Assembly (NCBI RefSeq): GCF_007671725.1
Contig: NZ_VCNM01000003.1
Coordinates: forward strand, 124,001 to 188,000
Length of the DNA stretch: 64,000 nt
Direction: 5' to 3'
Source of the DNA: Halorubrum depositum
Lineage (GTDB): Archaea > Halobacteriota > Halobacteria > Halobacteriales > Haloferacaceae
The position numbers and the translations under genes are program-made. The stretch's first letter is position 1, and each line of letters opens with the position of its first letter. Shown one piece after another: positions 34,221-42,424 of the stretch. The notes under the pieces were generated by a model. That model was not told the DNA's origin. It searched no databases and saw only the letters and a list, made by a program, of their open reading frames with translations.

Positions 34221-34284
34221 GCCGAGCCGATTTGAGCACGGAAGTCGCAGCGCGCGAACGGAGTGAGCGCGATCGTCTTCCGGA

Positions 34285-34306
34285 GTTCAAATCGGGGAGG
34301 CGGCAT
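34285..34306 (+). repeat. Duplicated 3' end of tRNA-Phe (att-like)
   Basis: An exact 22-nt copy of 34158-34179 (T loop, T stem 3' strand and acceptor 3' strand of tRNA-Phe), 127 nt downstream. As with tRNA-Pro, this is the footprint expected when an element integrates at a tRNA 3' end. Confidence 0.75.
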
Positions 34307-34343
34307 TTTCTTCCGAAGCCTTCTGATGAGCTTCGGCCAACGA

Positions 34344-34434
34344 CGAGCTGTCCCCCGTCCCCGCGAGCGACAGCGAGCGAGGAACAGTGAGACGACCGGA
34401 GGGAGTCTCACGCGTTTCAAATCGCGGCGGCGAC
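34344..34434 (+). other. Degenerate second tRNA-Phe-like fragment
   Basis: Position 34344-34358 repeats exactly the 15 nt of the tRNA-Phe anticodon/variable region (34145-34159). After an interrupting block of about 55 nt, 34414-34434 (gtttcaaatcgcggcggcga) is an imperfect copy of the T-arm/acceptor end. It looks like a decayed att site with an insertion in it. The rest of the 34179-34505 spacer contains no gene. Confidence 0.5.
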
Positions 34435-34505
34435 AGGGTTCGGTTCAGCTATCCGCGAGGGCGTCGATTCGGCGCCGTCTCGGGCCGAGATCGCCGCGAG
34501 GCATC

Positions 34506-35405
34506 TCACCGATACTGAGGGTGCTCGCCGCCGTACGTAAAGGAGTCGCGCAGGTCTCGAAGGTCCGGGTGATCCGCTTGCAGCCGCCGGCGTGCCGTTT
34601 CGCCGAGTTCGTCCACGGTGGTGGCGCGGTACACCGCCTCGCGGATCCGCATCCACTCCTCGTGGCGGTAGAAGCAGACGGTCGGCACCGAATCGAGGTC
34701 GAGGAGCTTCGCGATCGAGAGGCGGTGTGAGCCGTCGACGAACAGCGGCTCCCCGTCGCGCGCGATATCGATCGCGATCTCGTCCCCGATCGCCTGTGGA
34801 AACCGTTTCGTTTCGATCCCACTCGTTACGCGTTCCCGCTGTGTGTCGTAGCCGGTCTCCGAGATCTCTTCGTAGAGTTCGTCGTACTTCGTCCAGTACT
34901 CGAGAATCTCCTCGCGATCCTCGCCGGCCCTGCTCGTCCCACCGTTCTCGACCTTGTCGATCTTCCGGGCGAGGAACTCCGTCTCCCCCCACGGGACGCC
35001 GTCGACGAAGTGGGCACGGAACGCCGCAAACTCCAGTCGATCCTCGAACGACGGCGGGTGATGATACTCATCGGAGGGACGGTCCCAGTCGCCATCTGCG
35101 ACGCGGCCGCACAGCCGCCATCCTCCCCGCCAGGGGGGATATTCCCGGTTCGAGTGACGGACGATGTCGTCCGGATCGACCCACAGGACCCGAAACGGAT
35201 CGGTCGGGACGTCGTACCCGTCGACGTCCCGGACCTCGCGCCGGCGGTAGTACCGGGACGCGAGCGTCCAGTACGTCTCCGGTGAGCACGCCCGGAGACA
35301 GACTCGTTCGGCCGTCCGCTCGGCAGTTCGGATCGCCAGAGACACCAGGGATCGCGGGCCCTCCTTGCGCAGTCGCCTCCACGCTGCTTGCCAGTTCGAT
35401 CCCAT
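34506..35405 (-). CDS. ParB/sulfiredoxin-fold-like protein in tRNA island
   Basis: A 299-aa protein of unknown function. The C-terminal third has IGDEIAIDIARDGEPLFVDGSHRLSIAKLLDLDSVPTVCFYRHEEW (positions about 210-255), which resembles the ParB N-domain/sulfiredoxin motif DGxHRL-xA-xxLG-x-xVP. The N-terminus is basic (WQAAWRRLRKEG) and a WVDPDDIVRHSNREYPPWRGGW block follows. Start ATG 35405 (MGSNWQAAW) is preferred over an upstream extension. Codons look less GC-rich at third positions than neighbours, which fits transfer. It is flanked by tRNA-Phe fragments. Similar proteins occur near haloarchaeal surface-polysaccharide genes, but I cannot assign a role. Confidence 0.7.
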   Translation of the reverse strand: MGSNWQAAWRRLRKEGPRSLVSLAIRTAERTAERVCLRACSPETYWTLASRYYRRREVRDVDGYDVPTDPFRVLWVDPDDIVRHSNREYPPWRGGWRLCGRVADGDWDRPSDEYHHPPSFEDRLEFAAFRAHFVDGVPWGETEFLARKIDKVENGGTSRAGEDREEILEYWTKYDELYEEISETGYDTQRERVTSGIETKRFPQAIGDEIAIDIARDGEPLFVDGSHRLSIAKLLDLDSVPTVCFYRHEEWMRIREAVYRATTVDELGETARRRLQADHPDLRDLRDSFTYGGEHPQYR

Positions 35406-35834
35406 CTGTCGCGCTAGCCTACTACACCGGGTTTGAAAATCTTGGTCACCGCCCGGGAGCGGACGACCGAACTGTGGCATCGCGAGCTGCGATCGATAGC
35501 CGCGTTGCGAGCCTGAGGGCCGGAACCGGCGTTATCTCGGCCGCCACCGCGGAGACTGTAGCGGGACGGGTCGACCGGTCGGGGCGGTACAGGGTGTGAG
35601 ACGGCACCCGCGACGTGGAGACGTGGAGTGCCGGCGACTCGACGGCGGAGACCAGCCGGGTGGGACGGTCGTACTCGGAGGCGTACCGGATGCGACAGGA
35701 ACGACGGCTGGATCACCATCGTGACGGCCTCGATCCGACGACGTGACGAACACGTTCAGCGAGCGGCGGATCGTCGCCTGACCGCCTGCCGGTTCGGCGC
35801 TTCGAGACGGGTTCTGTGCCGGATTCGCCCGGGT
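35406..35834. other. Gene-free remnant sequence
   Basis: These 429 nt hold only short open frames with Arg-rich or scrambled translations on both strands, none with a recognisable domain. Base composition is mixed, and the segment sits between the ParB-like gene and a truncated tRNA-Phe-like copy, so it is probably decayed mobile-element DNA. No integrase fragment could be recognised. Confidence 0.4.
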
Positions 35835-35890
35835 GCGGCACCGTAGCTCGGGCGGGGAGCGCATTCGACTGAAGGTCGAGCTGTCCCCCG
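35835..35890 (+). pseudogene. Truncated tRNA-Phe-like sequence
   Basis: This stretch aligns with the 5' two-thirds of tRNA-Phe: acceptor-like gcggcacc, D arm tagctcgggcggggagcgc, then anticodon stem-loop ttcga-ctgaagg-tcgag with the GAA anticodon, and the variable ctgtccccc. The T arm and acceptor 3' strand are missing, replaced by a cgagcgcagcgagcgggg spacer. It cannot fold as a tRNA. It is best seen as a broken att copy or tRNA fragment carried by an integrated element. Confidence 0.65.
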
Positions 35891-35959
35891 CGAGCGCAGC
35901 GAGCGGGGAAAAACCGAGAACCGCCGCATCGCGTGGCGGTCACGCGACGGCGCTATCGA

Positions 35960-37210
35960 CTACCGCCTGCCGCGGGACGGGAAGCTCTCCAGCGCCTCGA
36001 CCGCCGCGTCCTCGGTGCAGTAGAACGCCACGAAGCTGATCGCGAACTTCCCGTCGTTCGCGGTTTCGACCGTGACGCTCCCGTCGATCTCCTCGAAGGA
36101 CTGCACTTCCAGCTCCCGGCCGCTCTTGACCAGGACGTAGAGCTCGCAGTACTCCGTGTCGAAGGAGGCGGTCATCGGCTCGAACGCCTCGCCTTCCTTG
36201 CTCTCGTAGGAGCCGGCGGTGTACGCGACGTTGTCGTCGGCGTCCCCCTCCGGGACGAAGTCATACGCGATGCACTCGCCGGTGTCGGGATCGGTCTCGA
36301 CGCAGGCGAACTCGTACTTCGCGAGCTGGCCGTCGACGGAGCAGTCGACGCACTCCTCGCAGACCTCGCTGATGAGCGCTTCCAGCTCCGAACCCAGGTT
36401 CGACGCGTCCTGGACAGCGACGAAGTCGTCGGTGCTGCTGGCGATCTCGTCCCGGAGATAGTCGTCGAAGCCGGCGACGTTCTCGCCGACGCCGACGGCG
36501 ATGACGCGGCGACCGGCGTTCTTGATCGCGGTCGCGGTGGCGGTGGTCTCGGTCAGTTCACCGGGTTCGCCGGCGATGCCGTTCTCGCCGCCGTTCGATC
36601 CACCGGTGTAGTCGAACGTTCCGTAGGGGAACGTCGTGTCGTCTGCGGGCGGCGCCGCGCCGTCGCCGACGACGCCGTTCTCGTAGTTCGGCCCGCCGTC
36701 CGTGATCAGGACGACGATCTCCTTCCCGCCGCGGCCCTCCTGCTCGAGGATCGCGTTGGAGAAGTCCAGCGCGCCGGGCATGTGCGTCGCGTTCTCTCCG
36801 GGCGGGACGTCCGCGGGCACGCCGGCCTGAACCGCCGAGACGTTGCCCGCGGTCGCGAAGTCCAGGAGGTTCCCGGGACCGTACTCGAACGCGGCGGGCG
36901 CGTCGCCGAACGTGACGAGACCCAGCTGGACGTCGGCCGGGACGACGCCGAGGAAGCTGTCCACGCCGCTCTGGATGTCGCCCCAGGTGCCGGCGGACCG
37001 TATCGAGCCCGAATAGTCGAGCGCGACGACGACGTCGACCTCGCCGCCACAGGTCTCGATGAGGTGCTCGTCGGCGGCGGCGATCCCGGTGAAGAACGGC
37101 AGACCGGATCCCCCGACCGCGAGCGCGCCGGCCGCGCCCGTCGTGCGGAGGACGCTGCGCCGCGAGATGGGAACGGTCCGGCTCGATTCGTTGTTTCTAT
37201 TTGTTGTCAT
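35960..37210 (-). CDS. Tat-exported von Willebrand factor A protein
   Basis: A 416-aa secreted protein. A twin-arginine signal SRRSVLRTTGAAGALAVGG is at about 14-32. The VWA domain (about 55-250) has the MIDAS residues VVALDYSGSIRSAG (DxSxS) and VLITDGGPN. The C-terminal half has cysteines in CEECVDCS, FACVETD, ECIAYDF, EYCELYV and FYCTED, probably disulfide-bonded, and an overall beta-rich fold. It probably acts at the cell surface in adhesion or protein binding. The start ATG 37210 places the RR motif about 15 residues in. It lies inside the tRNA-Phe-bracketed segment, so it may be acquired cargo. Confidence 0.82.
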   Translation of the reverse strand: MTTNRNNESSRTVPISRRSVLRTTGAAGALAVGGSGLPFFTGIAAADEHLIETCGGEVDVVVALDYSGSIRSAGTWGDIQSGVDSFLGVVPADVQLGLVTFGDAPAAFEYGPGNLLDFATAGNVSAVQAGVPADVPPGENATHMPGALDFSNAILEQEGRGGKEIVVLITDGGPNYENGVVGDGAAPPADDTTFPYGTFDYTGGSNGGENGIAGEPGELTETTATATAIKNAGRRVIAVGVGENVAGFDDYLRDEIASSTDDFVAVQDASNLGSELEALISEVCEECVDCSVDGQLAKYEFACVETDPDTGECIAYDFVPEGDADDNVAYTAGSYESKEGEAFEPMTASFDTEYCELYVLVKSGRELEVQSFEEIDGSVTVETANDGKFAISFVAFYCTEDAAVEALESFPSRGRR

Positions 37211-37572
37211 TAGATGCCGATCTACTGTGTAACTCGGCTGCAAACTCGGCGCGGAGATCACTCGAATACGCGTGTCACCGTCGAATTAGATCGCTCCGAG
37301 AGCGGCAAGGGACAGTAGTCAGCCACGTATAAGTCCCGTGATAATATAGGTATGATCCGACGACCGGGTTCGCCCGGTCGCGCTCCGAAAAGCCGTGAAA
37401 CCGCTATGCTCGGCTCCGGTAGGGAGTAGATAACGGTCGCCGGCGACGTGCGGCGAGTGCAAACCGAAGGGTCGGCGATATGCTGCGCCCGCGAGCGGAG
37501 CGAACCGTCGAGAAAGCGACGTCGTTCGAAGCCGGGCGAACCCTCATTAGCCGGCCGTCGCTACCTGTTCGG
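37211..37572. promoter_or_regulatory. Divergent spacer with AT-rich promoter sequence
   Basis: The 362-nt gap between the VWA gene and the downstream DoxX-like gene has no ORF. It holds AT-rich stretches (gataatataggtatg near 37343) suited to a promoter for the VWA gene, and the 37491-37520 direct repeat. Confidence 0.4.
37491..37520 (+). repeat. Direct repeat, right copy
   Basis: Right-hand partner of 34191-34220 (28/30 identical). The bases just before it (gggtcggcgatat) also faintly resemble the tRNA-Phe 3' end plus its flank (ggaggcggcatat), as expected for a decayed right attachment site. Confidence 0.5.
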
Positions 37573-38055
37573 ATGACGGGTGACGCCGACACCGACCCCG
37601 ACGGCTCCGTCGACTCGACTGGTCCGCTCGCGCGACGGAAGCGGTCTCTCCGCCGCGTGATGGGCGCGAACTACGTCGCGGCCGGCGCGGCGCATTTCCT
37701 CACGCCGGAGTCGTTTGCTCGGGCCGTTCCGCCCGAATTTCCGCGCCCACGGGCGCTGGTGTACCTCTCCGGAGTCGCGGAGATCGCCCTCGGATTCGGG
37801 GTGCAGTTCGACCGGACGCGACGCGCGTCGGCGTGGGGAATCGTCGCGCTGCTGGTCGCCGTCTTCCCGGCGAACGTATACGTGGCGACCGACGACGTGG
37901 CGACCGAGTTCGTCCCCGACCGGCTCGCGGACGTAGCGCGGGCGGCCGCGTGGGCGCGGCTTCCGTTCCAAGCCGTGCTCGTGCTGTGGGCGTGGTGGCA
38001 CACGCTCCCGGATTCCGGGACCGGAAGCGACGCGGAAGTCGAGACGGGGCGGTGA
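37573..38055 (+). CDS. DoxX-like membrane protein
   Basis: A 160-aa protein with about four membrane helices. The DoxX-like opening VMGANYVAAGAAHFLTPESFARAVPPEFPRPRALVYLSGVAEIALG (about 29-73) is typical of small DoxX/MauE-like proteins. Further helices lie at WGIVALLVAVFPANVYVA and PFQAVLVLWAWWHTL. No redox partner gene is adjacent and the role is unknown. The first 25 residues are acidic and polar. Confidence 0.72.
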   Translation: MTGDADTDPDGSVDSTGPLARRKRSLRRVMGANYVAAGAAHFLTPESFARAVPPEFPRPRALVYLSGVAEIALGFGVQFDRTRRASAWGIVALLVAVFPANVYVATDDVATEFVPDRLADVARAAAWARLPFQAVLVLWAWWHTLPDSGTGSDAEVETGR

Positions 38056-38067
38056 CGGAACGGTGAG

Positions 38068-38400
38068 CTAGGCGCCGGGGCGGAGCGGCGCCGCGCAGCG
38101 CCGGCAGTAGTTGAACTCCGACTCGTTGGCCGCGCCGCACTGGGGGCACGTCGCGCCGGGGTCGCCGCGGTCGGTCGGGTAGCCGTCCGGCCCCGCCGCC
38201 TCGCGGTCGTCGGAGGTGGCCGGCGGTCCCCGCCCGTACTCCTCGTCTTCCGTGTACTTCTCCACCTCGCCGGCCCGCCGACGCCGCCGTCGATCGCGCC
38301 CCTCGCGGACGATCCCGCGGAGCACGCGGATCCCGAGCCCCAGCGCGACGAGCAGCAGCGCCCCCGCGACCGCGAGGTAGACCGGGCCGGCGTCGATCAT
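38068..38400 (-). CDS. Membrane-anchored zinc-ribbon protein
   Basis: A 110-aa protein with one N-terminal membrane helix (about 6-28, VYLAVAGALLLVALGLGIRVL), a basic stop-transfer (RDRRRRRRAG), an acidic linker and a C-terminal zinc ribbon CPQCGAANESEFNYCRRC (about 85-102). Haloarchaea carry many such tail-facing zinc-ribbon membrane proteins of unknown function. It is convergent with the DoxX-like gene (13 nt between stops). Confidence 0.75.
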   Translation of the reverse strand: MIDAGPVYLAVAGALLLVALGLGIRVLRGIVREGRDRRRRRRAGEVEKYTEDEEYGRGPPATSDDREAAGPDGYPTDRGDPGATCPQCGAANESEFNYCRRCAAPLRPGA

Positions 38401-38481
38401 GCGAGCCCTACGGACCGGAGGCTTAGGTATTGTGGGGTGTTCGCACGGGACACGATTGACGGCGGCTCCGGGAGCGACGCC

Positions 38482-38994
38482 TCAGTAGCGCAGCGTGGCG
38501 TCGAGGATGCCGGCGGTCTGGCCGACACCGACGACGGCGAGCCCGACCGCGGTCCACGTCGCCGACGGCGCGACCGCGACCGCGACCGCGCCGGCGACGC
38601 AGCAGGCGACGCCGGCGTCGTAGACCCGGGCGCCCGCCTCAACGCGGCGTCCGGTGTACGCGAACCCGGCCGCGGGAAGGAGCGCCCAACCGTACAACGA
38701 GAGCGCAAGCAGGGCGTCCGGCGGGACCTCGGGACCGCCGAGCGCGAGGAACCCCGCGACGCCCGCGAGCGTCACGGGCGTGCCCGCTAAGATTACGAGC
38801 TTCCACGCCCGGAGCACGCCGGTCGCCATGTCGCGCCACGAGGCGACGACGAAGGCGACGAGCAGGGCGCTCATGACGACGTGGGCGACGAACAGCGCGC
38901 GCGTCGAGACGACGCCGAGCGTCGTCGCCGCCGCGACGACCCAGGCGGCGGGAACGAGCAGCGCCGGCCCGTTCTCCCTGAGCGACCGGAACAC
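38482..38994 (-). CDS. Uncharacterised membrane protein
   Basis: About 170 aa with roughly five hydrophobic segments (for example LLVPAAWVVAAATTLG, LFVAHVVMSALLVAFVVAS, VILAGTPVTLAGVAGFLAL, ALLALSLYGWALLPAAGFAY, VACCVAGAVAVAVAPSATW). A GTG start at 38994 (VFRSLRENGPAL) is chosen; longer in-frame starts add an unlikely basic leader. No family was recognised. It is followed by the zinc-ribbon membrane gene in the same direction, 81 nt away. Confidence 0.6.
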   Translation of the reverse strand: MFRSLRENGPALLVPAAWVVAAATTLGVVSTRALFVAHVVMSALLVAFVVASWRDMATGVLRAWKLVILAGTPVTLAGVAGFLALGGPEVPPDALLALSLYGWALLPAAGFAYTGRRVEAGARVYDAGVACCVAGAVAVAVAPSATWTAVGLAVVGVGQTAGILDATLRY

Positions 38995-39208
38995 GACGGA
39001 CCGATCGCGACGGGCGACAATAAACGTCCCTCCGGCGACGACTGAAATCGGAGAACCGACGGATCGGCCGGTGAGAAGGGACAGTTTTCGTCGGACGGTC
39101 ACCGAACGCCTCGATAAGACTCCACAACGAAAACAATCGTCCGGCACAAGCCGTGGTAACTGTACACTCGCAATCCTTATCCCCGAACGGGGCGTCCGTT
39201 AGGATGCA

Positions 39209-39403
39209 ATGGCGACCGGAAAGGTTGATTTCTTCAACGACACTGGCGGCTACGGATTTATTGAGACTGACGACGCTGACGACGACGTGTTCTTCCACAT
39301 GGAAGACGTCGAAGGGCCGGACCTCGAAGAGGGCCAGGAGCTCGAGTTCGACATCGAGTCCTCGCCCAAGGGGCCGCGCGCGTCCAACGTCGTTCGGCAG
39401 TAA
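39209..39403 (+). CDS. cspA: Cold-shock domain protein
   Basis: A 64-aa single cold-shock domain that binds single-stranded nucleic acid. RNP1 KVDFFNDTGGYGFI and RNP2 VFFHMEDV are both present. The length is typical of archaeal and bacterial CspA. It is monocistronic; caatccttatcc about 30 nt upstream of the ATG serves as TATA-like box. Expression under cold or stress is the family expectation, not visible here. Confidence 0.95.
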   Translation: MATGKVDFFNDTGGYGFIETDDADDDVFFHMEDVEGPDLEEGQELEFDIESSPKGPRASNVVRQ

Positions 39404-39615
39404 GCCGATCCGATAAGGTGGGTCGGTCCGGCTGACGCCGAACGCGACTCTGACACGCGACAACGAGACTTTTGCCCGCCTCCGGACTCACGTCCGACGC
39501 GGGTTCTTATCACGACACCGAGCGTCGCCGCCGCCGATCGGTCCGGCCGGCGACGACGAGCGGCGGCGCCGAGGTAGCGTCGAGGTATCGGCGTAAAACG
39601 AGCGAGACGGCCGAA

Positions 39616-39930
39616 TCAGATGTGCTGGCCGAAGAGCCCGCGGCCCTTCGTCACCTCGACGTCGCCCTCGACCTTCGTCTGACAGGCGAGGCGGACGTCG
39701 TGGCTGGGGTGGTGCGGCGGGAACCAGAGGCGGGCCTTCTCCTTCTTGCCGGGCTCGCTCACCTCGCCGTCGACCTGGACCGCACAGGAGCCGCACGACC
39801 CCGCGCCCCGGCAGTTGAGCTGTTTCATCTTGCCGTTGTACACGGAGAGACCGGCCTCCGCCAACACGTCGCGCAACACGGCGCCCTTCTCGCACTCGAT
39901 CTCCTCTCCCTGGTAAGATACGGTCGGCAT
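39616..39930 (-). CDS. [2Fe-2S] ferredoxin
   Basis: A 104-aa plant-type ferredoxin. The cluster ligands are in LNCRGAGSCGSCAVQV (C-x5-C-x2-C, about residues 40-49) and the distal LACQTKV (about 81-83). It starts MPTVSYQGEEIECEKG. It lacks the haloarchaeal N-terminal acidic insertion of the major soluble ferredoxin, so it probably serves a specific electron-transfer partner. A second, membrane-anchored one is at 48988-49587. Confidence 0.85.
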   Translation of the reverse strand: MPTVSYQGEEIECEKGAVLRDVLAEAGLSVYNGKMKQLNCRGAGSCGSCAVQVDGEVSEPGKKEKARLWFPPHHPSHDVRLACQTKVEGDVEVTKGRGLFGQHI

Positions 39931-40101
39931 AGACGATCGAAGGTACGGGACCGATCCACAAAGAGTCTGGGTACCGCGGTCGGGCGACGGCGGCCCCCGA
40001 GCCGTCGCCCGCGCGACCGACGCGCGGCCGGGACGGGCGTGCGCCGGGCGTCAGACGCCGGACGGGGCGTTTTTTACCCTCGGCACCGCAGGACGGACAT
40101 A

Positions 40102-41232
40102 ATGGGACTCAGGTGTCTGCTCGGGCACGACTTCGACGAGCCCGAACTACGGCGCGAGCGCGAGGAGGACGGGAACGAGGTCGTCACGACAGTCACCGAG
40201 GTGAAGACCTGCGCTCGCTGCGGTGAGACGCAGGTCGTGAGCGAGAACACCGAGGTCACGACGATGGAGCAACTGACCGACGAGGCCGCCGCGGGCGCCG
40301 AAACGGCGGAGACCGACCCGACCGCGACCACGCCGAACGCCGACGACGACCGCGGTCCGACGGACGGAGTCGGCCCGGACGCCGTCCCGACGGGCGCCGC
40401 GCCGACGGACGAGGGAGCGGACGGGGCCGCCCCGACCGTCGACGCGACCGACGACGTCGACGACGCCGTGATCATCGACGACGAGCCGACCGCGGCGGCC
40501 GACGACCTTCCCGAAGGCGACGCCACGGACGCAGACGACGGGCCCGCTGACGCGGACGACGAGGGCGCCGCGGCGGACGACGCCGACGCCCCCGACGACG
40601 ACGGCGCGGAGCTCCTCGAGTCGGGGCCGGACGACGATGCGGGCTCGCTCGGCGGCGGCGAGGAGTACGCGGAGTACCCCGAGGTCGAGACCGCGGAGTC
40701 GCCGGGAGACGACGAGCGGGACGCGGCGACGGACGACGGGGTGATCCTCGACGAGGAGGAGGAGCCGGCGGCCGACCGCGAGCGCGGGGCGTGGCCGGAG
40801 GTCGACGAGGCGGACGAGCCGGAGACGTCGGCGACGGCGTGGCCCGAGCAGCGCGGGGAGGACGAGGGGTTCAGCGCTGAGATCGGCGACGGCGACGCGG
40901 GCGGCGTCGAGTTCGGCGGCGGCCTCACCCCCGAGGCGACCGAGCCGGCCGCGGAGGACGGAGACGCGGAGTACGTCGAGGCCCCGGATCGGGACGCCGA
41001 CGAGGTCGACGGGACGGTCGAACCGCGGGACGACGAGGCGGAGCCGGCCGACGCGGGGTCGGGGATCACCCGCGCCGAGACCCCCGACCTGCAGACGTCG
41101 ACCTCCGAGACGCCGACGGAGTACCACTGCCCCGAGTGCGGGATGACCCGCGACGCGGACGGAAACTCGATGCGCGCGGGCGACATCTGTCCCGAGTGCA
41201 AGCGCGGCTACGTCACCGAGCGCCCGGTCTGA
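40102..41232 (+). CDS. Acidic zinc-finger protein with long disordered middle
   Basis: A 376-aa protein. The N-terminal domain (about 1-55) begins MGLRCLLGHDFDEPELRRERE and has a CARCGETQVV knuckle. Residues about 60-325 are an Asp/Glu/Ala-rich disordered stretch. The C-terminus (about 340-376) is a second zinc finger, YHCPECGMTRDADGNSMRAGDICPECKRGY. I recall similarly built haloarchaeal proteins (perhaps DUF7093) of unknown function. The run gttttttacc about 30 nt upstream of the ATG is a likely TATA box. Confidence 0.7.
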   Translation: MGLRCLLGHDFDEPELRREREEDGNEVVTTVTEVKTCARCGETQVVSENTEVTTMEQLTDEAAAGAETAETDPTATTPNADDDRGPTDGVGPDAVPTGAAPTDEGADGAAPTVDATDDVDDAVIIDDEPTAAADDLPEGDATDADDGPADADDEGAAADDADAPDDDGAELLESGPDDDAGSLGGGEEYAEYPEVETAESPGDDERDAATDDGVILDEEEEPAADRERGAWPEVDEADEPETSATAWPEQRGEDEGFSAEIGDGDAGGVEFGGGLTPEATEPAAEDGDAEYVEAPDRDADEVDGTVEPRDDEAEPADAGSGITRAETPDLQTSTSETPTEYHCPECGMTRDADGNSMRAGDICPECKRGYVTERPV

Positions 41233-41310
41233 TCGGCCGACGGGATCGCTCAACGGGCTGGAGACCCCGTGACGAAACTGGTTTACGCCCCCCTGTCGAA
41301 CGGTCGCGGC

Positions 41311-41694
41311 ATGAAGGAGTACAAGATGCGCCGCGGCGAGCATCTGGACGACCGCATGCCCGACCTGAAAGGCTCCGTCGAGGAGTACTTCGGCGAGATC
41401 TCCGGCACGGAGGAGTGGCAGGGCCACGAGCTGTACGTCGTCGAGGACCCCGACAACCCCGTCTTCGAGCGGATAGTGGCCGGCGCCGCCGAGTACGGGA
41501 GTAAGAAGGACAAGCTCGCGGTCCACTTCGAGGAGCGTCCCGCGGAGGACGTCATCGCCGAGGGGAACGCCGACGCCGCCGCCGACGCGGTCGACGCGAA
41601 GAACGAGTTCCTGCTGGAGGCGACGGGCCGCGACGCGAAATCCCGCCGCGACTCGCTGAAGCGCGAGGTCGAGGACGACGCGCCCGACTACTGA
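41311..41694 (+). CDS. DUF5611-like haloarchaeal protein
   Basis: A 127-aa protein with the pattern MKEYKMRRGEHLDDRMPDLKGSVEEYFGEI and FERIVAGAAEYGSKKDKLAVHFEERPAEDV, which I recall as DUF5611, an archaeal small family of unknown function. The C-terminal helix region is RDAKSRRDSLKREVEDDAPDY. It stands alone, convergent with the histidine phosphatase gene, 21 nt between stops. Confidence 0.75.
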   Translation: MKEYKMRRGEHLDDRMPDLKGSVEEYFGEISGTEEWQGHELYVVEDPDNPVFERIVAGAAEYGSKKDKLAVHFEERPAEDVIAEGNADAAADAVDAKNEFLLEATGRDAKSRRDSLKREVEDDAPDY

Positions 41695-41715
41695 GCCGGA
41701 CCCCGACCGCCGACG

Positions 41716-42309
41716 CTATTTGTACGAGCGGTCGTCCTCGCGGGCGACCGCGCCGCTCCCGTCGATCTCGGTCACCGAGCAGTTGCCGGCCGAAAGCTCC
41801 GTGAGCGACCGCGCGACCGAGAGCTCGCGGCGCTCGCCGACGACGAGCCGGATCGGGTTCACGTGGGTGACGGCCACCACGGTCCCCTCGCGGGCGCGCA
41901 GGTCCGCGGCCGCGTCGAGCACTCGATCGCGGACGGCGAGCCAGCTCTCGCCACTCTCCGGGGCGCGCTCGGCCGCCGCCCGCCCGCTCTCCAGCAGGTC
42001 GAAGTCGGGGAAGCGCTCGAAGAAGTCGTCGGACGGGAGCCCCTGGAAGACGCCGAAGTCGCGCTCGCGGAGCCGCGGGTCGGTCTCCACGTCGACGCCG
42101 GCCGCCGCGGCGATGGGCTCGGCGGTCTCGACGGTCCGCGCGAGGTCCGAGGCGACGACCGCGTCGATCGCGTGACGTTCGGCGATGGCGTCGGCGACCG
42201 TCGCGGCCTCCTCGCGCCCACGGTCGGAGAGCCCGACGGGCGCCCACCCCTGGATCCGGCCCGCCTCGTTCCACTCGGTCGTCCCGTGTCTGACGAACAG
42301 CGTGCTCAC
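41716..42309 (-). CDS. Histidine phosphatase superfamily protein
   Basis: A 197-aa phosphoglycerate-mutase-like phosphatase. The catalytic RHG motif is at VRHGTTEWNE (about 6-15), with the SDLARTVETAEPIA and HVNPIRLV second-histidine blocks. Such proteins dephosphorylate small metabolites; related ones act in cobalamin (CobC/CobZ) or trehalose metabolism. It starts with GTG. It is 116 nt from the divergent kinase-like gene. Confidence 0.85.
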   Translation of the reverse strand: MSTLFVRHGTTEWNEAGRIQGWAPVGLSDRGREEAATVADAIAERHAIDAVVASDLARTVETAEPIAAAAGVDVETDPRLRERDFGVFQGLPSDDFFERFPDFDLLESGRAAAERAPESGESWLAVRDRVLDAAADLRAREGTVVAVTHVNPIRLVVGERRELSVARSLTELSAGNCSVTEIDGSGAVAREDDRSYK

Positions 42310-42424
42310 GGTCGAGCGTCGGGAGCGCGCGGCAAGGAGGTTTCGCCGGGAAGCGGATGAGACGAGAGGCGAGCGCCCCCGACCGACGACAGGCTATTGG
42401 CGACCGGCCGGGAAGGGAGACCGA

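Noticed and set aside
35406-35834. Possible integrase fragment upstream of the truncated tRNA copy
   Set aside because: No tyrosine-recombinase motif (R..HxxR..Y) was found in any frame.
34105-37520. Intact integrated virus or plasmid
   Set aside because: No integrase, capsid, replication or partition gene was recognised; only scars and two cargo genes remain.
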